Assembly (NCBI GenBank): GCA_021784375.1
Contig: JAJXSV010000013.1
Location: forward strand, 1-19,438
Source: Actinomycetes bacterium
GTDB lineage: Bacteria; Actinomycetota; Actinomycetes; S36-B12; UBA5976
DNA length: 19,438 nt
Direction: 5' to 3'
The notes below the pieces were generated by a model. It worked only from the letters and a program-made list of their open reading frames with translations, had not been told where the DNA came from and made no database searches. Position numbers and translations under genes: made by a program. Below, in pieces: positions 7,402 through 15,308 of this stretch (the stretch's first letter is position 1; each line of letters opens with the position of its first letter).

Positions 7402-7536
7402 GATCGATCCCTTCCCGCGCCCCGTGGTGAATCAACGCCTCTGCGTGAACGACAGGGGTGGGGCGTCGATTCCCGCACCGGCAGGCCCCGTGCCGTTCGC
7501 GTCATGTCAGCATCACGGAAGGGCAGTAATCCACAG

Positions 7537-7564
7537 GTGACACCGTCGCGAGCCCCAATAGGCT
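7537..7564 (+). promoter_or_regulatory. Leaderless promoter of the ABC transporter operon
   Basis: A -35 element GTGACA (7537-7542, one mismatch to TTGACA), a 16-bp spacer, and a -10 element TAGGCT (7559-7564, TANNNT) are followed after 6 nt by the ATG at 7571. That spacing puts the transcription start on the A of the ATG, the typical leaderless arrangement in actinobacteria. It agrees with the lack of a ribosome site before this gene. The remaining 7402-7536 gap shows only a 5-bp hairpin near 7480-7496. Confidence 0.6.
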
Positions 7565-7570
7565 CGATGC

Positions 7571-8284
7571 ATGCAGGGAGCACATCTTCGGTACGAGCAC
7601 CTGAGCAAGCATTATGGGTCCACAGTCGCGGTTCGTGACCTGAGCGGCGAGATCCGCCCAGGCGTCGTCACCGGCATGCTCGGCCCCAACGGCGCGGGCA
7701 AGAGCACCGCCCTGAAATGCCTGCTCGGCCTGGCAGCGCCATCCTCGGGAAGCGCGCTCATCGACGGCAAGCCCTACGTGGACGTGGAACAGCCGGGTCG
7801 ACGTATCGGGACCGTGTTGGAGACCCGTGGCTTCCACCCCGGAGTGACCGGTCGCCAGAACCTGCTCGTACTGGCCGCCGCGATCGACGTCGACGACGCT
7901 CGCGTCGACCAGGTGCTGTCGACCGTGGAGTTGACGCAGGCCGCCAATCGACGCATCAAGGGCTACTCGCTCGGCATGCGTCAGCGACTCTCGCTTGCGG
8001 CCGGGCTGCTCGGTGACCCCGAGACGCTGGTGCTCGATGAGCCGGCCAACGGCCTTGACCCGCACGCCATCGTCTGGCTCCGGAACCTGCTGAAGTCTCT
8101 GGCAGCGGAGGGCCGCACAGTGCTCGTTAGCTCGCACCAGTTGGCGGAGATGGAGAACACCGTCGATGACGTGTTCATCATGGACAAGGGCGACCTTCGC
8201 GCATCGGGTTCCATCGACGAGGTCTGCGCCGGTCGCTCACTCGAGCAGGCATTCCTCGCCATCACCGAAGGAGGACGGCTGTGA
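7571..8284 (+). CDS. ABC transporter ATP-binding protein
   Basis: This is a 237-residue nucleotide-binding subunit of an ABC-2 type transporter. Walker A is GPNGAGKST (about 38-46), the signature is YSLGMRQRLSLA (about 132-143, Leu-Gly-Met replacing the usual Ser-Gly-Gly), Walker B is LVLDEPANGLD (about 154-164), and the H-loop is SSHQ. The variant signature is common in the NatA/antibiotic-export subfamily (inferred role: export or immunity). The stop overlaps the GTG of the permease gene, so the two form a coupled pair. The start is supported by the leaderless promoter described at 7537-7564. The transported substrate cannot be deduced. Confidence 0.92.
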   Translation: MQGAHLRYEHLSKHYGSTVAVRDLSGEIRPGVVTGMLGPNGAGKSTALKCLLGLAAPSSGSALIDGKPYVDVEQPGRRIGTVLETRGFHPGVTGRQNLLVLAAAIDVDDARVDQVLSTVELTQAANRRIKGYSLGMRQRLSLAAGLLGDPETLVLDEPANGLDPHAIVWLRNLLKSLAAEGRTVLVSSHQLAEMENTVDDVFIMDKGDLRASGSIDEVCAGRSLEQAFLAITEGGRL

Positions 8285-9072
8285 AGACCTCGCTCAGGGC
8301 CGAGATCCGCAAGCTTCGCTACCAGCGCAGCACCTACGGCATCTTCGCGGGCGCATGTGCGCTTGCCGTGATCAGTGCCATCTCCGTCATCGCGACCTCG
8401 CAGCTGCCCCGACGTGAGCTCCTGTTCAAGCTCACCGACGAGGCCACCATGCAGACGGTGGTCGCCACCACAAGTGCGGGGTACATATTCGCGTTGATCC
8501 TCGGCATCGTCATGAGCACCGCCGAGTTCCGCCACTCCACCGCGGTCGCCACGTACCTGGCGCAGCCGCACCGGCGCACCGTGATGCTGGCCAAGATGCT
8601 GGTCGCGGCCGTCATGGGGCTGCTCGTGCAGTTGGTCTCGACGGGCGTCGGCATGATCGCGGCCGTGCTCTACGTGCAGCGCTACGCGCACTTCGCCCTG
8701 ACCATGGACACCTACTTCCGCATCATGGCGGGCTCGGTGCTCGTCGGCTCGGTGCTCGCCGTGATGGGCGTTGCTGTCGGCTCGCTGATCCGCAGCCAGG
8801 TCGTGGCCATCATGGTCTCGATCCTGTGGCTGCAGCTCGTCGAGGGCCTGCTCGTGGTATTCGCGGACTGGTTGGGCAAGTGGTCGATCCGCGGAGCGAT
8901 CACCTCCGTGCTCGACATCGCCGTGAAGACGGGGCCCGGCGCCGGGCGCCTGGACAGCAGCCTGACCCTCGACCAGCTCGGACCCTGGCAGAGCATGCTG
9001 CTGCTGCTCGCCTACGGCGCCCTGTTCGCCATCGTGGCCACGGTGACGTCCATGCGCCGCGACGTCGACTGA
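8281..9072 (+). CDS. ABC-2 type transporter permease
   Basis: This 263-residue integral membrane protein starts at GTG overlapping the stop of the ATP-binding gene. About six hydrophobic segments are visible, near residues 21-41, 66-82, 104-130, 145-167, 171-195 and 235-258. The motif AEFRHSTAVATYLAQPHRR (about 81-99) after the second segment is typical of ABC-2 permeases. It should form a homodimer with two copies of the upstream ATPase. A short stem (CCGGC 9075-9079 with GCCGG 9091-9095) follows the stop but is too weak to call a terminator. Substrate unknown. Confidence 0.88.
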   Translation: MKTSLRAEIRKLRYQRSTYGIFAGACALAVISAISVIATSQLPRRELLFKLTDEATMQTVVATTSAGYIFALILGIVMSTAEFRHSTAVATYLAQPHRRTVMLAKMLVAAVMGLLVQLVSTGVGMIAAVLYVQRYAHFALTMDTYFRIMAGSVLVGSVLAVMGVAVGSLIRSQVVAIMVSILWLQLVEGLLVVFADWLGKWSIRGAITSVLDIAVKTGPGAGRLDSSLTLDQLGPWQSMLLLLAYGALFAIVATVTSMRRDVD

Positions 9073-9123
9073 TTCCGGCGCTCCGCCGTAGCCGGTGAGC
9101 GTGCTTCGCGCTTGAATCGGCGC

Positions 9124-9128
9124 GGAGG
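9124..9128 (+). promoter_or_regulatory. Ribosome binding site supporting a TTG start
   Basis: GGAGG ends 6 nt before the TTG at 9135. It is the main reason to accept this rare start codon for the FGGY kinase, because the family's N-terminal ATP-binding motif begins only seven residues later and leaves no room for a downstream start. Confidence 0.75.
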
Positions 9129-9134
9129 CGCGCA

Positions 9135-10562
9135 TTGAACATCCTTGCCATCGATCAGGGAACTTCCGGCACCAAGGCGGTTGTCGTCGACGGCGACGAT
9201 CGCCTCCTCGCCATCCATGAGGTGCCGATCCGACCCGACTACCGCCCCGGTGGCATCGTCGAGCAGGACCCGCGCGAGCTCCTCGATTCCGTGCTCGTGG
9301 CCGCCCACCGGGTCGCGGAGCAGGCGGGCACCGGCATCGATGCGGTGGCCCTGGCCAACCAGGGCGAGACAGTGCTGGCGTGGGATCCTGCGACCGGTGC
9401 GCCGCTCTCATCGATGGTCGTGTGGCAGGACAGCCGCGCCCGGTCCGTGTGCGACGCGTTGCACGAGGAGGCGGGCCTCATCGCCGAGCGCACCGGGCTG
9501 GTGCTCGATCCCTACTTCGTGGCACCGAAGTTGCGGTGGCTGCGCGACCACGTCACACGGGACGGCGTCGTCACCACCTCGGACTCGTGGATCCTGCAGC
9601 ACCTGACCGGTGAGTTCGTCACGGACGTCTCGACGGCCAGCCGTTCCCTCATCACCGACCTCGACACCATCGGCTACGACCCCATGCTGTTGGAGCTCTT
9701 CAGCCTGCGCGACGAGCGATTGCCGCGCATCGCGGCCAACGACGAGGTCATCGGCACCACGCCGGAACTCGGCGGGTCCATCCCCGTCGGTGGGCTCGTC
9801 GTCGATCAGCAGGCGGCGCTGCTCGCTGAGCGCTGCCTCGACGCAGGCGAGGCCAAGTGCACCTTCGGGACCGGTGCCTTCCTGCTCGCCAACCTCGGGA
9901 ACGAACCCCGGCGCTCGCGCCACGGCTTGACGGTCTCGGGCGCCTGGCGGGTCGACGGCACCACCACCTACTGCGCCGACGGGCAGGTCTACACGGCGGC
10001 CTCCGCGGTGCGCTGGTTGCAGGACCTCGGCATCCTCTCCGGAGCCGCGGAGATCGATGCCATCGCCTCCGATGATGCGCACGGTGTCATCTGCGTTCCC
10101 GCCCTCGCCGGTCTGGCGGCACCGTGGTGGATCCCGGACGCGACCGCGACCCTGCGCGGGATGACGCTTGCGACCACGCGGGCTGACCTCGTGACGGCCG
10201 TGGTCCAGGGCCTGGCCGCCCAAGTGGCGGAGTTGGGTGGGCTGGTGGCCGCGGATGCAGCTGCGCCACTGACACGCCTCCGTGTCGACGGTGGCCTCAC
10301 GCGCAGCCGCGTGTTCATGCAGGCGGTGGCCGACCTCATGCAGATCGAGGTCGACGTCTATCCGTCGGCGCATGCGACGCCGCTGGGGGCGATCGCCCTC
10401 GCCCGCAAGTCGCTTGACCCCTCACTCACGCTGGCACAGGCCCTGGTCGAGTGGTCGCCGGAGACGTCCTACAGCCCGCGCTGGTCCGCCGATCGCGCGC
10501 AGGCCCACCGCGCCGACTGGCGCTCGGTCCTCGAATCGTCGCTTCCCGGGGTGCAGTCATGA
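9135..10562 (+). CDS. FGGY-family (glycerol kinase-like) carbohydrate kinase
   Basis: This 475-residue cytoplasmic kinase starts at TTG. The N-terminal phosphate loop reads DQGTSGTKA (about 7-15). Further family landmarks are VVWQDSRAR (glycerol kinase has WQDRR), FGTGAFLLANLG (glycerol kinase GTGCFLL), APWW-x4-A (glycerol kinase APYWDPYARG) and a C-terminal LRVDGGLTRSRVFMQ. It belongs to the FGGY superfamily and is nearest by motif to glycerol kinases, though DQGTSGTKA also fits xylulokinase-type members. The two following oxidoreductases resemble glycerol-3-phosphate oxidising enzymes, which makes glycerol or a related polyol the best substrate guess. The stop overlaps the next ATG. Confidence 0.82.
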   Translation: MNILAIDQGTSGTKAVVVDGDDRLLAIHEVPIRPDYRPGGIVEQDPRELLDSVLVAAHRVAEQAGTGIDAVALANQGETVLAWDPATGAPLSSMVVWQDSRARSVCDALHEEAGLIAERTGLVLDPYFVAPKLRWLRDHVTRDGVVTTSDSWILQHLTGEFVTDVSTASRSLITDLDTIGYDPMLLELFSLRDERLPRIAANDEVIGTTPELGGSIPVGGLVVDQQAALLAERCLDAGEAKCTFGTGAFLLANLGNEPRRSRHGLTVSGAWRVDGTTTYCADGQVYTAASAVRWLQDLGILSGAAEIDAIASDDAHGVICVPALAGLAAPWWIPDATATLRGMTLATTRADLVTAVVQGLAAQVAELGGLVAADAAAPLTRLRVDGGLTRSRVFMQAVADLMQIEVDVYPSAHATPLGAIALARKSLDPSLTLAQALVEWSPETSYSPRWSADRAQAHRADWRSVLESSLPGVQS

Positions 10563-11968
10563 TCCCCGTTGACGCTGCCGGTGAATTCGATGTGGCGATC
10601 ATCGGCGCCGGCCTCATCGGATCGGCAATCGCGCGCGCGGTCTCCGCGTCGAATCTCCGCGTGGTGCTCATCGAGGCCCGCAACGATGTCGGCGACGGCA
10701 CCAGCAAGGCGAACACCGCCATCCTGCACACCGGATTCGACGCCACCCCGGGCACCCTCGAAGCGCGCCTGGTGCGCCGCGGCTACGAGCTCTGGCAGGA
10801 GTACGCACCACGAACCGGCGTACCGGTCGAGCGCACGGGCGCACTGCTGGTGGCCTGGGATGACGAGCAGTTGCAGTCGCTGCCCAAGTTGCGGCAGAAG
10901 GCCGTTGACAACGGCTACATGGACACCCGCATCGTCGATGCGGCCGCGGTCTATGCGACGGTGCCCGCCCTCGGGGCGGGCGCACTCGGGGGACTCGAGG
11001 TGCCGGGCGAATCGATCATGTGCTCCTGGTCGGCCGCCATCGCCATGGCCAGTGAGGCCGTGCTCCGCGGTGCCACCCTGCGCCTGAACTGCGCGGTGAC
11101 CGGTGCCGAAGTGGCCGACGACAGCACCGTCCTGCACACGAGCACCGGGGACATCCGCAGCCGGTGGGTGATCAATGCGGCCGGTCTGGCCGGCGACAGC
11201 ATCGAGGCCCTGTTCGGATACGACCGCTTCCACCTCAACCCCCGCAAGGGCGAGTTGCTCGTGTTTGACAAGCTCGCGCGACCGAAGGTGCCCGTCATCG
11301 TGCTGCCCGTGCCCAGCAAGCTCGGCAAGGGCGTGCTCATCAGCCCCACCATCTACGGCAACGTCATGCTCGGCCCGACTGCCGAGGACATGACGGATCG
11401 CACGGACACCTCCACCACGGAAGCGGGATTCGCCTTCCTCCTCGACAAGGGCGCGCACCTCATGCCGACGCTCCTCGACGAGGAGGTGACCACGGCGTAT
11501 GCGGGACTGCGGGCTGCGCACGACCAGGTCGACTACGTGATCGAAGCCGACGAGCGGCAGCGCTACCTCGTTGCGGGATGCATCCGCTCCACCGGCCTGA
11601 CCTCGGCCCCGGCGGTGGCCGAGTACGTGTTGGGCCTGCTCCGGCACGCGGGCGTCGATGTCGACCCCCGCACGGACCTGCCCGAGCCAGCGCGCCTTCC
11701 CAACATCGGGGAGCTGGGAATGCGCCCCTACCAGGACGCGGATCTCATCGCACGCGATCCCGAGTACGGCGAACTCGTCTGCTTCTGCGAGCGCGTCACC
11801 GCCGGTGAGATCCGCGATGCCTTCGCCAGCACCATCCCGGCGCGCGACCTGAACGGGCTGCGCCGTCGCACCCGTGCGCACAACGGCCGCTGTCAGGGCT
11901 TCTACTGCGGTGCCGCGCTGCGCGCAGCAGTGGAGCGGCAGGCCAGTGGACGCGGGGAGTCGTCATGA
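10559..11968 (+). CDS. GlpA-like FAD-dependent dehydrogenase with C-terminal BFD-type iron-sulfur domain
   Basis: This 469-residue protein starts at an ATG that overlaps the kinase stop. The FAD-binding DAO fold begins with VAIIGAGLIGSAIAR and continues with GTSKANTAILHTGFDATPGT, a signature of GlpA-type glycerol-3-phosphate and 2-hydroxyacid dehydrogenases. The C-terminal 60 residues carry a BFD-like [2Fe-2S] motif, C408-x-C410-x34-C445-x4-C450, with RRTRAHNGRCQGFYC close to the RCQGGFC seen in GlpA. It probably oxidises the phosphorylated product of the kinase and passes electrons through the Fe-S site to the next flavoprotein. Substrate identity is inferred from context; the domain assignment is secure. 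Confidence 0.85.
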   Translation: MIPVDAAGEFDVAIIGAGLIGSAIARAVSASNLRVVLIEARNDVGDGTSKANTAILHTGFDATPGTLEARLVRRGYELWQEYAPRTGVPVERTGALLVAWDDEQLQSLPKLRQKAVDNGYMDTRIVDAAAVYATVPALGAGALGGLEVPGESIMCSWSAAIAMASEAVLRGATLRLNCAVTGAEVADDSTVLHTSTGDIRSRWVINAAGLAGDSIEALFGYDRFHLNPRKGELLVFDKLARPKVPVIVLPVPSKLGKGVLISPTIYGNVMLGPTAEDMTDRTDTSTTEAGFAFLLDKGAHLMPTLLDEEVTTAYAGLRAAHDQVDYVIEADERQRYLVAGCIRSTGLTSAPAVAEYVLGLLRHAGVDVDPRTDLPEPARLPNIGELGMRPYQDADLIARDPEYGELVCFCERVTAGEIRDAFASTIPARDLNGLRRRTRAHNGRCQGFYCGAALRAAVERQASGRGESS

Positions 11969-13212
11969 CCATCAATCGGTTGCACTCGCGTGTGGTCATC
12001 GTCGGCGCGGGCCCGGCCGGCCTGCGCGCCGCCTGCGAACTGGCACCGCACCTCCCCGGCCAGGTGCTCGTCCTCGAGCGGGAGGGACAGGCCGGTGGCA
12101 TCCCCCGTCACTCGCAGCACACCGGCTACGGCATCCGTGACCTCCATCGCCTGATGACGGGCCCCGAGTACGCGCGTCGCCTGGTGTCGGCCGCAGCGCG
12201 GGCCGGAGCCGCGGTGCGCACCCGGGCGGCGGTCACCGGTTGGGTGGATGAGCACACGCTCGCCTTCACCTCGCCTGCCGGGTTGTTCGAGGTGAGCGCC
12301 GACGCGATCATCCTGGCCACCGGTGCGCGCGAGCGCCCCCGTACGGCCCGTCGCATCCCGGGGGATCGACCGGCCGGTGTCCTCACCACCGGACAACTGC
12401 AGAATGCCGTGTACCTGCAACACCAATCGGTCGGTCGCCGGGCGGTCGTCGTGGGCGCAGAGCTCGTGAGCTGGTCCGCGGTGCTCACCTTGCGCCACGC
12501 CGGTTGCGACACCGTGATGCTCACCAGCGAGTTCCCACGGGCCGAGACCTACGGAGTCGCGGCCCGCCTCGGTTCCGCTGCCCTGCGGACGCCGGTGCGC
12601 ACCCGCACGCGCATCGTCCGCGTCATCGGGCGCGGACGGGTGGAGGGCGTGGAGGTGGAGCAGCTCGATTCCGGTGTGCGGGAAGTCGTCGCCTGTGACA
12701 CCGTCGTGTTCACCGGTGACTGGATCCCCGATCACGAACTGGCCCGCAGCGGGGGCATCGCCATCGATCCCGACACCCTCGGACCGGCGGTGGACGCTTC
12801 GTTGCGCACCCTCCGTGACGGGGTGTTCGCCGCGGGCAACCTCACGCATCCCGTGGACACCGCCGACGTGGCAGCGCTCGATGGCGCCCACGTGGCACGC
12901 AGCGTCGCGTCCCACCTGCGGGGTGAGCGGGCATCGGCCGCGACGGTGGAGCTCCACGCGGCGGCGCCCTTCCGATGGGTGGCACCGTCGATCCTCCGTG
13001 CGGGGGACCCGGCTCCGCCACGCGGCCGCCTGCTCCTGTGGTCGGACGAGTACGTGGCACTCCCGTCCGTCGTGGTGCGGCAGGCGGGGCGCGTCCTCGC
13101 CCGCCGACGCGTCCCCTGGCCCGCGGCTCCGGGTCGCGTCTTCCGAGTGCCCTGGCAGGTGACGGCGGGCGTCGCAACGGATGATGGTCCGGTGGTCATC
13201 GGGCTGGCCTGA
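11965..13212 (+). CDS. NAD(P)/FAD-dependent oxidoreductase, partner of the GlpA-like dehydrogenase
   Basis: This 415-residue protein starts at an ATG that overlaps the GlpA-like gene's stop. It has an FAD Rossmann motif VGAGPAG (about 13-19), then AGGIPRHSQH and GYGIRDLHRLMTGPEYARRLV, then a second nucleotide-binding motif VVGAELVSWSA (about 162-172) and an FAAGN motif near residue 290. The GGIPRH and LTGPxYARR signatures are typical of FAD subunits paired with GlpA-like or amine/opine-oxidising dehydrogenases (HcnB/OoxA relatives). In such pairs it transfers electrons between the dehydrogenase and a pyridine nucleotide or quinone. The third component often found in thermophile and Firmicute versions (a DUF1667 protein) does not follow here. 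The electron acceptor is unknown. Confidence 0.8.
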   Translation: MTINRLHSRVVIVGAGPAGLRAACELAPHLPGQVLVLEREGQAGGIPRHSQHTGYGIRDLHRLMTGPEYARRLVSAAARAGAAVRTRAAVTGWVDEHTLAFTSPAGLFEVSADAIILATGARERPRTARRIPGDRPAGVLTTGQLQNAVYLQHQSVGRRAVVVGAELVSWSAVLTLRHAGCDTVMLTSEFPRAETYGVAARLGSAALRTPVRTRTRIVRVIGRGRVEGVEVEQLDSGVREVVACDTVVFTGDWIPDHELARSGGIAIDPDTLGPAVDASLRTLRDGVFAAGNLTHPVDTADVAALDGAHVARSVASHLRGERASAATVELHAAAPFRWVAPSILRAGDPAPPRGRLLLWSDEYVALPSVVVRQAGRVLARRRVPWPAAPGRVFRVPWQVTAGVATDDGPVVIGLA

Positions 13213-13231
13213 GTGCGCCGAGGTGGCACCG

Positions 13232-13245
13232 CGACGCGCGCGTCG
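13232..13245. repeat. 14-bp perfect palindrome after the GlpA-like operon
   Basis: CGACGCGCGCGTCG is fully self-complementary and begins 20 nt after the oxidoreductase stop. It could be part of a weak terminator or a protein-binding site. CG-rich palindromes also arise by chance in such DNA, so the call is descriptive. The rest of the 13213-13311 gap shows no clear promoter. Confidence 0.4.
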
Positions 13246-13311
13246 AAGCACTGTCCGGCCCCGTGCTCGCATGGAAGGATGGTGGTGATTGCGGGAAGTG
13301 AGGCGGCCACC

Positions 13312-13557
13312 ATGTCAGTGGATCCATGGATCGACGAGGCGAGCAGGTTGCTAGGCATCGATGCGGCACTGGATGTCGAGGCCGTGCTTGCGCTGGCGCG
13401 CGATGTGGCACATCACCAGGAGCGCAAGAGCGCGCCATTGACGGCGTACCTGCTGGGGTACGCGGCCGCGTCCAGGAACCTCGACACCGTGCAGATCGCA
13501 GAGCTCGCAAGCAGATTGGGCGTGCGCGCCCAGGAGTGGAGTAATCCAAATGGGTGA
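13312..13557 (+). CDS. DUF6457 family small protein
   Basis: The ATG at 13312 (81 residues) was chosen because MSVDPWIDEASRLLG is the typical N-terminus of DUF6457 proteins and AGG (13301-13303) lies 8 nt upstream. An in-frame ATG at 13279 or GTG at 13213 would add unconserved residues. The protein is predicted helical with conserved VAHHQERKSAPLTAYLLGYAA. DUF6457 is widespread in actinobacteria and, from memory, often sits beside or is fused to molybdopterin biosynthesis proteins, which matches the adjacent moaB with an 8-nt overlap. Its biochemical role is not known to me. Confidence 0.8.
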   Translation: MSVDPWIDEASRLLGIDAALDVEAVLALARDVAHHQERKSAPLTAYLLGYAAASRNLDTVQIAELASRLGVRAQEWSNPNG

Positions 13558-14035
13558 CATGGAGAACATGAGCTTCACGATCATCACCTGTTCCGATCGC
13601 GCCAGCGCGGGCGTGTACGAGAACAAGACGGGACCGTGGATCGCCGAGCAGGTCATCGAAGCGGGCGGCAAGGTGCTGAACCAGGTGCTCATCGCAGATG
13701 AGAAGCGCTCCATCGCCAATGAGATCAAGCACGGCCTCATCGGGGACGTCATCATCACCACTGGCGGCACGGGCGTGCACCCCAAGGACGTCACGCCCGA
13801 GGCCACCCTGCCCCTCCTCGACACGCTGCTGCCCGGCATCTCCGAGGCCCTGCGCATCAACGGCATGGCCAGCACGCCACGCGCCATGATCTCCCGCGGC
13901 GTCGCCGGGTTCTCGGGCAAGACGCTCATCATCAACCTGCCCGGCTCCGAGGGCTCCGTGCACGACGGGTGGACGCTCGTGGCCCAGGTCATCCCCCATC
14001 TCGTGCGCCAGCGCCAGGGCAACGAGGGCCACTGA
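13550..14035 (+). CDS. moaB: MoaB/Mog family molybdenum cofactor biosynthesis protein
   Basis: This 161-residue protein is of the MogA/MoaB type, which adenylylates molybdopterin before metal insertion. TCSDRASAGVY lies near residues 17-27 and TTGGTGVHPKDVTPEAT near 69-85, holding the molybdopterin-binding GGTG. INLPGSEGSV lies near residue 130. The start ATG 13550 is supported by TGGAG (13537-13541) 8 nt upstream; ATGs at 13559 and 13568 are possible alternatives. It overlaps DUF6457 by 8 nt. Members are named moaB, mogA or mog rather inconsistently, and sequence alone does not settle the sub-name. Confidence 0.92.
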   Translation: MGDMENMSFTIITCSDRASAGVYENKTGPWIAEQVIEAGGKVLNQVLIADEKRSIANEIKHGLIGDVIITTGGTGVHPKDVTPEATLPLLDTLLPGISEALRINGMASTPRAMISRGVAGFSGKTLIINLPGSEGSVHDGWTLVAQVIPHLVRQRQGNEGH

Positions 14036-14061
14036 CGTCAGCGGGTACCCCACTCCGGCGG

Positions 14062-14067
14062 TACCCT
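14062..14067 (+). promoter_or_regulatory. Leaderless -10 box of moaA, within duplicated GGTACC sites
   Basis: TACCCT fits TANNNT and ends 6 nt before the moaA ATG at 14074, so transcription should start on the start codon; no ribosome site is present, in agreement. The palindrome GGTACC occurs at 14044-14049 and again at 14060-14065, overlapping the -10 and 16 bp from start to start. The pair could be a regulator site. No clear -35 is visible. Confidence 0.5.
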
Positions 14068-14073
14068 GCACGG

Positions 14074-15060
14074 ATGACGCAGTTCGTTGACGGCTTCGGG
14101 CGGGAGCACCGCGACCTGCGCGTGTCCCTCACCGACAAGTGCAACCTGCGCTGCACCTACTGCATGCCGAGCGAGCAGATGCAGTGGCTGCCGAACGCCG
14201 ACACCCTGACCACGGACGAGTTCCTGCGCGTCATCGGGGTGGCGGTGGCCAACGGTGTCAGCGACGTCCGGCTCACCGGTGGCGAGCCACTGCTGCGTCA
14301 CGACGTCGTCGACATCGTCGAGCGCATCGCCTCCCTCCCCGCGGCGCCATCGGTCGCCATGACGACGAACGGCATCCGGCTGGCCTCCAACATCGACGCC
14401 CTCGTCGCCGCGGGTCTCTCCCGCATCAACATCTCGCTCGACACCCTCGACTCCCATCGTTTCGTGCGCCTCACCCGGCGCAACGAGCTGCATGCGGTGC
14501 TCGCCGGGATCGAGGCCGCGGTGGCCTCGGGAATCCGGCCCATCAAGTTGAACGCCGTGCTCATGCGCGGGCTGAACGACGACGAGGCTCCGTTGCTCCT
14601 CAACTGGGCGATCGAGCGCGACATCGAATTGCGCTTCATCGAGGAGATGCCGCTGAGCGTCGGTGGCAACTGGTCGCGCAGTGACTACGTGACCACGCAG
14701 GATGTCATCGAGAGCCTGAGCAGGGCCTTCGAGCTGCGCGAGCTCCCTCGTGACACGCACAGTCCGGCCTTCGAGATGCAGGTGGTCGGCACGGACGCCA
14801 CCGTGGGCTTCATCTCATCGATCAGCCGCCCCTTCTGCGGCGGCTGCGATCGCCTGCGCCTCACGGCTGACGGCCAGTTCCGCAACTGCCTGTTCGGTCG
14901 CGACGAGTACGACCTGCGGGCCCTGCTCCGCGGCGGCGCCGATGACGGGGCCCTGCTGGAACGCATGCTGGACAGTGTCCGGGCCAAGAAGGCGGGACAT
15001 GGGACCGACGACCTCAGCCTGCTGCAGCCCAGTCGCAGCATGAACGCCATCGGCGGCTGA
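14074..15060 (+). CDS. moaA: GTP 3',8-cyclase MoaA (radical SAM)
   Basis: This 328-residue radical-SAM enzyme converts GTP to 3',8-cyclo-7,8-dihydro-GTP, the first step of molybdopterin synthesis. The N-terminal [4Fe-4S]/SAM motif is C23-x3-C27-x2-C30, and the C-terminal substrate-side cluster is C255-x2-C258-x13-C272. It ends in the required Gly-Gly tail (MNAIGG). TGGEPLLR and the internal SLDTLD match MoaA. I chose ATG 14074 over in-frame upstream starts (from 13969) because the family N-terminus begins here and a -10 box sits at leaderless distance. It converges on moaD with only 3 nt between the stops. moaC, moaE and moeA are not in the window. Confidence 0.97.
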   Translation: MTQFVDGFGREHRDLRVSLTDKCNLRCTYCMPSEQMQWLPNADTLTTDEFLRVIGVAVANGVSDVRLTGGEPLLRHDVVDIVERIASLPAAPSVAMTTNGIRLASNIDALVAAGLSRINISLDTLDSHRFVRLTRRNELHAVLAGIEAAVASGIRPIKLNAVLMRGLNDDEAPLLLNWAIERDIELRFIEEMPLSVGGNWSRSDYVTTQDVIESLSRAFELRELPRDTHSPAFEMQVVGTDATVGFISSISRPFCGGCDRLRLTADGQFRNCLFGRDEYDLRALLRGGADDGALLERMLDSVRAKKAGHGTDDLSLLQPSRSMNAIGG

Positions 15061-15063
15061 GCC

Positions 15064-15303
15064 TCACCCGCCGGCGAACGGGGGCAGCAGGTCGACGACG
15101 TCGTCGCCCGACAGCGGCAGCGGGTCCTCGGCGCGGTACCTGGCGCCGTTGTGCAGGAAACTGGCGGCGTCGACCAGCCTGGTCATGCGCTCCCCGAAGC
15201 GCGCGCCCAACTGCCCCGAGAGCTCAGGCAGGTTCGACACCTCGAGCGGCAACTCGTCCACTCCCGCGATCTCGCGGGCGACCGCATAGAACCGTACGAG
15301 CAC
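15064..15303 (-). CDS. moaD: Molybdopterin synthase small subunit MoaD (ThiS/ubiquitin-like)
   Basis: This is a 79-residue ubiquitin-fold sulfur carrier. The GTG start at 15303 is chosen because GGGGAGG lies 5 nt upstream on the minus strand and it gives MLVRFYAVAREIAG, the normal MoaD opening and length. Longer in-frame starts reach into the ccmE region. The C-terminus DLLPPFAGG ends in the Gly-Gly that is thiocarboxylated and donates sulfur to cPMP within molybdopterin synthase (with MoaE, not seen here). It is transcribed toward moaA, and the two stop codons are 3 nt apart. Confidence 0.92.
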   Translation of the reverse strand: MLVRFYAVAREIAGVDELPLEVSNLPELSGQLGARFGERMTRLVDAASFLHNGARYRAEDPLPLSGDDVVDLLPPFAGG

Positions 15304-15308
15304 GCTGG

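Noticed and set aside
9075..9124. Terminator hairpins between the ABC operon and the kinase
   Set aside because: Only 5-bp GC stems (9075-9079 with 9091-9095; 9107-9111 with 9120-9124), no U tract, and one touches the kinase ribosome site.
10469..11881. 470-codon minus-strand open frame opposite the GlpA-like gene
   Set aside because: The translation is rich in Arg, His, Gly and Asp with no family motif, typical of a GC-bias shadow.
11902..13272. 456-codon minus-strand open frame opposite the second oxidoreductase
   Set aside because: Same reasons; the plus-strand gene has clear FAD and NAD motifs and 4-nt operon overlap.
13213..13311. DUF1667 or another third component of the GlpA-like operon
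   Set aside because: The next gene is DUF6457, unrelated, and the gap holds no small convincing frame.
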